From Ovoidimarina sp963698645 (GTDB lineage Bacteria > Pseudomonadota > Alphaproteobacteria > Rhodobacterales > Rhodobacteraceae), in contig CAVORP010000001.1 of assembly GCA_963698645.1 (NCBI GenBank), positions 642,083-706,082 of the forward strand: 64,000 bases of DNA. The letters are read 5' to 3'. Below, piece after piece: positions 57,752 to 64,000 of the stretch. The notes beneath the pieces were generated by a model that worked only from the letters and a program-made list of their open reading frames with translations, searched no databases and was not told the DNA's origin. Within the stretch, counting starts at the first letter, position 1. Every line of letters begins with the position of its first letter. A program made the translations under genes and the position numbers.

Positions 57752-58768
57752 ATGACCGCGCTGACGCAATATGACCGGCTGGAAGCACCGGGGCTTTACA
57801 CGCCGGGTGACGGAAGCCAACGGCGTGACGTCGTGCTGTCCATCGGCAGCGCCAGCCTGACGCTTACCGATCAGCGCGACGTTGCCCTTGCCCATTGGTC
57901 GCTTGCCACGATCGAGCGGCTCAATCCTGGCCGCCGCCCGGCGATCTACGCTCCCGGCCCCGACACCCCCGAACGGGTCGAGACCGGCGACGACGAAATC
58001 ATCCGCGCGATCGAGAAGATCCGTCAGGCCGTGACCCGCGCCCGACCGAAACCGGGGCGCGTGCGGATGCGCCTCACACTGGCGCTCGTCGCCGTCGGAC
58101 TGGCGGTGGCGATCCTGTGGCTGCCCGGCGCGGTCACGCGCTATGCCGCGTCGATCCTGCCAGCGGCCGCGCGCACAGCCCTGGCCGAAAGCGCCGTGGA
58201 CCGCATCATCCCCTATGCCGGCGCCCCTTGCGACGATCCGGCGGGAAGCGCGGCGCTGCGCACCCTCATGGGACGGCTCGGGGCCTCGGCACCGAAACAG
58301 GTTCTGGTCCTGCCGGCGGGCCTGCGCGACGCGGCGCACCTTCCCGGCGGCACGGTACTTCTGAACCGGTCCGTGGTCGAGGATCATGAAAGCCCGCAGG
58401 TCGTCGCGGGATATATCCTTGCCGAGGTCGATCGCGCCGCCCGGACCTCGCCCATGCTGGCCCTCCTTGACCACGCGGGCCTGCGCGCGACGCTGACGCT
58501 GATGACCACCGGGACGTTGCCCGAAACCGCGCTCTCGGGATATGGCGAGGCACTTCTGACACGCGACCCTGCGCCGCTCACCCCTGCGACACTGATCGCC
58601 CGGTTCGATGCTGCCGGCATCCCTGCCGCACCCTACGCCTATGCCGTCGATGTGACCGGCGAGACGACGCTGCAACTGATCGAGGCCGATCCGGTTCCCG
58701 CCGCAAACGCCCGCCCGCTCTTGACGGACGGCGAATGGGTGGCCCTGCAGGGAATCTGCGGCGGCTAG
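57752..58768 (+). CDS. Membrane-anchored M48-peptidase-like protein lacking the zinc motif
   Basis: 338-residue protein with one transmembrane helix near residues 107-127 (RLTLALVAVGLAVAILWLPG). The C-terminal half resembles the M48 peptidase layout: DAAHLPGGTVLLNRSVVEDH matches the region before the active site, but where HExxH is expected the sequence is QVVAGYILAEVDRAARTSPM. It therefore keeps the fold outline and lacks the zinc-binding histidines. Intact. It is convergent with the M56 gene. The M48 link is my inference; it could be read simply as a hypothetical membrane protein. Confidence 0.6.
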   Translation: MTALTQYDRLEAPGLYTPGDGSQRRDVVLSIGSASLTLTDQRDVALAHWSLATIERLNPGRRPAIYAPGPDTPERVETGDDEIIRAIEKIRQAVTRARPKPGRVRMRLTLALVAVGLAVAILWLPGAVTRYAASILPAAARTALAESAVDRIIPYAGAPCDDPAGSAALRTLMGRLGASAPKQVLVLPAGLRDAAHLPGGTVLLNRSVVEDHESPQVVAGYILAEVDRAARTSPMLALLDHAGLRATLTLMTTGTLPETALSGYGEALLTRDPAPLTPATLIARFDAAGIPAAPYAYAVDVTGETTLQLIEADPVPAANARPLLTDGEWVALQGICGG

Positions 58769-58791
58769 ACCTCTGAATCAAGTGGTCCGGT

Positions 58792-59937
58792 CTAGTTCCG
58801 AATGCGCCCGAAGGTGGACAGTCGGTTGATCTCCTCCAGTCGCTCCAGATTGACGACCGTCGACAGCATCAGACGGTCATGGCTCCAGTCGCCCGGCTTT
58901 TGAATCGCAACGGCGGTGAACAGGATCGCCAGGATCAGCGGCAAGGCCATCCCGGCAAAGACAAGCCTCGGAAACCGCAGCCGGCTGGCGTCGAACAGCG
59001 ATGTGATCCGCTCTTCGAGAAAGCTCCCCTTGCTGCCCCGCCGGGACACGCGATCCGCCGTCACCAGCGTGACTTTCGGCACCGCGATCACGAACATGGG
59101 ATCGCGCCGCAGCGTCTTCTGGCACACCGACAAAAGCGTCTCGCAATAGTCCCGGACGCCGATCCGGCCACGGGTCAGAACCTGCGCATCGCAGCTCAAT
59201 TCCCGAAGCTCCTCGACCTTGCGCTTCCACGCGTGAAACGCCGGGTTGAGGAAGAAGATGGGCTTGAGCACCTCCAGCAGGATCTCCCACTCGATGTCGC
59301 CCTGCCGCAGATGCTGGAACTCATGGGCCAAAGACACCGCAAGCTCGTTCCGTTCCCCCAGCATGTGCGACGGGATGACGACATAGTAATTCCGCAGCCC
59401 CCTGGTCGAGAACGGCACGAGGACCTGATCCGTCAGCCGAAGCCGGACCCGGCCGAAACTGCGCCACGCATAGCTTCGAGAAACGATGCGCCTCAGACAG
59501 AAGACCGAATAGGCCAACCGCCCCAGCCCAAGGACGACACCGCCCAGGAACAGGCCGATCACCATCCAGGCGATCCACCCGGCGCCTCCCACGATGTTCT
59601 GCACGAACACGCCGCGAAGCTGCAGAAGTTGCTCGAAATCGGTGGCCTTCATCTCGAAACCACCGTTCAGGTAGTGCGCCACCACCATGTCCGAGAAGCT
59701 CAGGTTCACGCCGCGTGCCATGCCCGAGGCCTGAACCGTTCCCACGGCAAGCATCAGAAACGGCGACAAGATCACGGCAAGAAACACGCCATTCAGCAAT
59801 TTCAGTTCCGTGCCGAAGGCATGCCGCAAGCCAAGCCTGCGCAGCGCGAAGCGGGCGAAGCTCCACAATGCGAAGGCCACGATCAACAGGATATTGGTAT
59901 CAATGAAAGTGTCGAGAAGCGTGTCACCCGGTATCAT
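58792..59937 (-). CDS. M56 (BlaR1-like) membrane metallopeptidase without sensor domain
   Basis: 381-residue membrane protein with several N-terminal helices and the zinc motif in VSLAHEFQHLRQGDIEWEIL; downstream Glu residues lie in EELRELSCDAQVLTRG. The C-terminal part contains one further helix (LVFAGMALPLILAILFTAVA) but no penicillin-binding sensor domain of the BlaR1/MecR1 type. Members cleave the BlaI-type repressor when activated. The gene overlaps the BlaI-family repressor gene by 14 bases. The inducing signal is unknown. Confidence 0.87.
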   Translation of the reverse strand: MIPGDTLLDTFIDTNILLIVAFALWSFARFALRRLGLRHAFGTELKLLNGVFLAVILSPFLMLAVGTVQASGMARGVNLSFSDMVVAHYLNGGFEMKATDFEQLLQLRGVFVQNIVGGAGWIAWMVIGLFLGGVVLGLGRLAYSVFCLRRIVSRSYAWRSFGRVRLRLTDQVLVPFSTRGLRNYYVVIPSHMLGERNELAVSLAHEFQHLRQGDIEWEILLEVLKPIFFLNPAFHAWKRKVEELRELSCDAQVLTRGRIGVRDYCETLLSVCQKTLRRDPMFVIAVPKVTLVTADRVSRRGSKGSFLEERITSLFDASRLRFPRLVFAGMALPLILAILFTAVAIQKPGDWSHDRLMLSTVVNLERLEEINRLSTFGRIRN

Positions 59938-60319
59938 TCTTCAACCTCCGATCCACGAGTGCCCGGATTTGCCCCAATGCTTCTTCTGTCAGTTCGTCAT
60001 CATCGACCAGACGCGCCACGAGCGAGGCGGGCGTATCGTCGAAAAGCTTCATCGACAGGTCCCTGAGCGAGCGGGATTGATAGACGTCCTTTTCCAGCGC
60101 CGGGATATAGACATGTCTCTTCCCTTCCTTGCGGCTGGTGACGAATTCTTTTTGTTCCAAGATCCGAAGGATGGTCGCGGCCGAGGTATAGGCAAGCGCG
60201 CGTTCCTCTGGCAGTTGCCCCAGAACGTCGCGTACGGTGCCTTCCCCCAAGGTCCAGAGTTCGTTCATGAACTCAAGCTCGACCTCGGTCAGAAGTTCGC
60301 TTTTCCGCTTTTCTTTCAT
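59924..60319 (-). CDS. BlaI/MecI/CopY family transcriptional repressor
   Basis: 131-residue winged-helix repressor. Characteristic blocks are LTEVELEFMNELWTLGEGTV, ERALAYTSAATILRILEQKE and RKEGKRHVYIPALEKDVYQS, then a C-terminal dimerisation helix region. The pairing with an overlapping M56 gene is the standard arrangement for repressor-protease switches. No beta-lactamase gene adjoins. A clear TACA/TGTA-type operator was not found upstream; an imperfect CAC..AGGAGTG repeat near 60355-60380 is the only candidate. Confidence 0.9.
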   Translation of the reverse strand: MKEKRKSELLTEVELEFMNELWTLGEGTVRDVLGQLPEERALAYTSAATILRILEQKEFVTSRKEGKRHVYIPALEKDVYQSRSLRDLSMKLFDDTPASLVARLVDDDELTEEALGQIRALVDRRLKNDTG

Positions 60320-60399
60320 TGCCGTCCCAATCTTGGAAATCTCTCACTCGCTAAGGCACCCTACTAGATACCAGGAGTGTCGTTTCGCAAAGGAGATTC

Positions 60400-60800
60400 T
60401 CAGATCTTCCGAAAGCAGAAGACCCCCCATCCGATGCTGATTGCCAGGGGCCACCACAGCGGCTGACCCACGATCCCCAGCCAGGCGAGAAAGATATAGG
60501 CCGTTCCCAGAAGCGAGATGAACAGCCGGTCACCCCGCGTCGTCGTCAGCCCCAGAATGCCACGGCGCTCGTCACCGCCGGGCCGCCGGATCTCGAGGAT
60601 CGTGATGATCGCCATCGCGCCGAAGATGCCGCAGAACAGCGCAAAGGTCGCGGGCGTCCACGCCATCCAGAAATCCGGCCACAGCGGATCGGTCCAGGAG
60701 AATCCCTTTTCCTCTTCCTGCTTGGCGACATTGCCCCAACCCTGCGCAAGCGCCGGACTTGCGGTCAGAAGGGCCAGACCGGAAAAGACAAGACGAGTCA

Positions 60801-60801
<1 letters not shown>
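60400..60801 (-). CDS. glpU: DUF2160 small integral membrane protein of glycerol transporter operon
   Basis: 133-residue membrane protein with a signal-like N-terminus (MTRLVFSGLALLTASPALA) and three later helices (FALFCGIFGAMAIITIL, FISLLGTAYIFLAWLGI, WWPLAISIGWGVFCF). DUF2160 proteins accompany glycerol ABC transporters of the GlpSTPQUV type. Its start overlaps the GlpQ stop (ATGA). In known operons the substrate-binding protein gene glpV follows; here the next gene downstream is the BlaI/M56 pair instead. Confidence 0.85.
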
Positions 60802-61594
<793 letters not shown>

Positions 61595-61598
<4 letters not shown>

Positions 61599-62458
61599 TT
61601 CTGGTCATCCTTCGTCATCAGGGTGTAGAAGAGCCACGACACCAGCAGCGTGATCGCGAAGTAGATCAGGCTCATCGCCGCCGCCGGTCCCAGATCGAAC
61701 TGGCCAAGCGCGATCTTCACCAGATCGATCGACAGAAGCGTGGTGGAGTTGCCGGGCCCGCCACCGGTCAGCACGAAAGGCTCGGTATAGATGTTGAAAC
61801 TGTCCATGAAGCGCAGAAGGATCGCGATGGTCAGCACCGTCTTCATCTTCGGCAACTGGATATAGCGGAACACCTTCCACGGGCTCGCACCGTCGATCTT
61901 CGCCGCCTGATAATACGCATCGGGGATCGAGACGAGGCCCGCATAGGACAGAAGCACCACAAGCGAGGTCCAGTGCCAGACATCCATCACGATAATCGTG
62001 ATCCATGCAGCCAGCGGATCCTGCGTCATGTCGTAATTCACGCCCAGCACGTCATTCAGGAAATAGCCCAGCATACCGACCTTCGGCAGGGCAAAGATGT
62101 TCCACATCGCGCCCACGACGTTCCACGGGATCAGCATGGGCAGGGCCATAAGGACAAGACAGACCGGAACCCAGATACCCTGACGCGGCATCGACAGCGC
62201 GATGATGATCCCCAGCGGCACCTCGATGATCAGGATCATGAAGGTGAACAGGAACTGTCGCCCCAGCGCCGCGTGGAACCGTTCAGAGCGCAGAATCTGC
62301 TCGAACCAGTCCAGACCCTGCCAGAAGAAGAGATTGTTCCCGAAGGTCTCCTGTACCGAATAGTTCACGACCGTCATGATCGGGATCAGCGCGTTGAACG
62401 CGACCAGCAACAGGACCGGCAGCACAAAGAACCATGCTTTCTGGTTTTCGGTTTTCAT
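61595..62458 (-). CDS. glpP: Sugar (glycerol) ABC transporter permease
   Basis: 287-residue permease of the MalF/UgpA type with six hydrophobic helices; the EAA-like loop is IPDAYYQAAKIDGASPWKVF. The start at 62458 (MKTENQKAWFFVLPVLLLV) overlaps the glpT stop; an upstream in-frame start at 62482 is less likely. Intact. It pairs with the downstream GlpQ-like permease. Confidence 0.9.
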
Positions 62459-63530
62459 CCGCTCGCCTCCGTTGCGATCCATCCATCGCGGTACAGCCGC
62501 GTGTGACGGGGGGTAAAGGCAAGATGCACGGTATCGCCCTGACCGGGGAGCGCGCCTTCGGTCACCGCCCGGATGGTCGTATCGCCCACGACCGCCTCAA
62601 CCACCGAATGCCGCCCCACGTCCGATACCTTCCGCACCTGTGCCTCGATCCCCGCATCAGAGATCGAGACGAATTCGGGCCGGATGCCCAGCTCGGTCCT
62701 GCCGCCCGCGCCCGACACCTTGCCTTCCAGCGTCACCGGTTGCCCCCGGAATGTCACGACGCCCCCGGTCTCGGTCACCGGCAGCACATTCATTCCCGGC
62801 GAGCCGATGAAATGGCCGACGAAGGTATGCTGCGGGACGCTCGAACAATTCCACCGGCGTGCCAATCTGAACGACCTCGCCATCCTGCATCACCACCACC
62901 TCGTCGGCAAAGGTCAGCGCCTCGGTCTGGTCATGGGTGACATAGATCATCGTGGCCCGCACCCGTTGGTGAAGCTCCTTGAGCTTCGAGCGCAGCTTCC
63001 ACTTCAGATGCGGGTCGATCACCGTCAGCGGTTCGTCGAACATCACGACGTTCACGTCATCGCGCACAAGGCCCGCGACCCATGGAGATCTTCTGCTTGT
63101 TGTCGGGCGACAGATGCGCGGCGCGGATGTCCAGCATCTCCTCGACCTCCAGCATCGCGGCGATCTCGGCCACGCGCTCGGCGATACGCGGCTCCGCCAC
63201 GCCACGATTGCGCAGCGGAAAGGCAAGGTTGTCGCGCACTGTCATCGTGTCGTAGATCACCGGAAACTGGAACACCTGCGCGATGTTGCGCTGGTCCGGC
63301 GGAAGCTCGGTCACATCCCGCCCATCGAACAGGATCCGCCCCTCCGAGGGCACAAGCAGACCCGAGATGATGTTCAGAAGCGTGGACTTGCCGCATCCCG
63401 ATGGACCAAGCAACGCATAGGCCCCCCCGTTCCGCCAATCCAGATCGATCTTCTTGAGCGCGTAATCTTCCGGCCCCTTGGGATTGGCCATGTAGGAATG
63501 GCGCAGGTTGGAAAGCGTGATCTTGGCCAT
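62455..63530 (-). CDS. glpT: Glycerol ABC transporter ATP-binding protein, frameshifted
   Basis: About 358-residue ATPase. Walker A is LLGPSGCGKSTLLNIISG and the H-loop is VTHDQTEALTFADEVVVM. In place of a canonical LSGGQ signature it has HLSPDNKQKISMGRG, a variant I associate with GlpS/GlpT proteins. Walker B lies in VVMFDEPLTVIDPHLKWKLR. Frame changes near 63078 and 62842 rejoin the signature region and the C-terminal TOBE domain (MNVLPVTETGGVVTFRGQPV). It is coupled to glpP by ATGA. Confidence 0.88.
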
Positions 63531-63615
63531 CAGCGTGCTTCCGGTTCAAAGGACAACGAAATAGCGGCCTGCGCGAAAGGCGGCGAAAGGCGGATCGTTC
63601 GCAACTGGATCAACA

Positions 63616-64000
63616 TCAGGCCGCCCGCCTTCCATCCAGATCGAAATAGAACGCGTTTGCCGGATCCATGAAGAACTGGTGCTCTTCCCCCACCTGGTAG
63701 GGATGAACGCCGTGGGCCAGGGATACCCAGCCATCCTCGCCCATCTGGAAATGGGCGCTGGACTCCGAACCCGACAATTCGGTCACCAGAACGGTCCCCC
63801 TCAGTGCCACATAATCCGCACCGCCCGAAAGCGGGCTGACATGATGCGGGCGGATCGCCATGGTGTAATCGCCATCGGGAAGACCCGCCGCCTCGCCGCG
63901 GATCGTCCATGACACCCCGGTCGCAAGCTTCGCCTGCGTCCCGGTCTTCGAAATGCGTGCGGCATTGATCGGCGGATCCGAAAACACCCGCGCCGCAGTC
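63616..64000 (-). CDS. glpS: Glycerol ABC transporter ATP-binding protein, C-terminal part (cut by window end)
   Basis: Only the C-terminal 128 or so residues are in the window: a TOBE-type regulatory domain with YTMAIRPHHVSPLSGGADYV, LVTELSGSESSAHFQMGEDG and FMDPANAFYFDLDG. The nucleotide-binding domain lies beyond 64000. Order and orientation upstream of the second ATPase fit glpS. An 85-base gap with no gene separates it from glpT. Confidence 0.85.
   Translation of the reverse strand, partial: TAARVFSDPPINAARISKTGTQAKLATGVSWTIRGEAAGLPDGDYTMAIRPHHVSPLSGGADYVALRGTVLVTELSGSESSAHFQMGEDGWVSLAHGVHPYQVGEEHQFFMDPANAFYFDLDGRRAA

Overview
The window looks like chromosomal DNA of an alphaproteobacterium of the Rhodobacterales (Roseobacter/Rhodobacteraceae type). 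Supporting signs are high GC, genes packed tightly on both strands with many 4-base ATGA overlaps, families typical of that group (DUF2125, DUF1489, DUF2161, DUF4399, DUF3108, Hint-domain protein, B12-dependent NrdJ, malic enzyme with a phosphotransacetylase tail, GlpSTPQU glycerol transporter) and a perfect CtrA box. No rRNA, tRNA, CRISPR array, transposase or phage gene was seen.

Layout. 0-10 kb: an ExbB-like channel and an OmpA-type partner (minus), ChaC-like cyclotransferase, DUF2125 protein, a coupled hisC-tyrC-extensin lipoprotein operon, DUF4399 protein, a methyltransferase, rpsD and a Hint protein. 10-24 kb: nrdJ, DUF1489, a VOC-cupin-cupin protein divergent from malic enzyme, propionyl-CoA synthetase, CIA30 protein, NAD kinase, glyA, an esterase and a VOC protein. 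23.4-26.4 kb: two long gene-free stretches, one with degenerate hairpin repeats and DnaA-box-like sites, one of distinctly lower GC. 26-42 kb: lepA, a ParB-like protein, low-molecular-weight phosphatase, sirtuin, copper chaperone, rpmB, DUF2161 nuclease-like protein, meaB, hrpB, gnd, and a deoC/membrane protein/tandem aldehyde dehydrogenase cluster. 42-48 kb: SRAP peptidase, 5'-nucleotidase, pyrD, arsC, MATE pump and two thioesterases. 48-57 kb: two MerR regulators ahead of a fatty-acid beta-oxidation cluster. 57-64 kb: EamA exporter, an M48-like protein lacking the zinc motif, a BlaI/M56 pair, and the glycerol ABC transporter operon running off the end.

Metabolically the window joins propionate/fatty-acid use (prpE, meaB, acyl-CoA dehydrogenase, thiolase, multifunctional protein), anaplerosis (malic enzyme), deoxyribose breakdown (deoC plus aldehyde dehydrogenase), glycerol uptake and nucleotide metabolism (nrdJ, pyrD, 5'-nucleotidase, glyA).

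A caution applies to the whole annotation. About 20 genes, including ones that should be essential such as rpsD, are broken by single-base shifts, roughly 37 in total. The frames on either side of each shift join into normal family members, so I treat most as sequence errors and give one feature spanning the whole gene.
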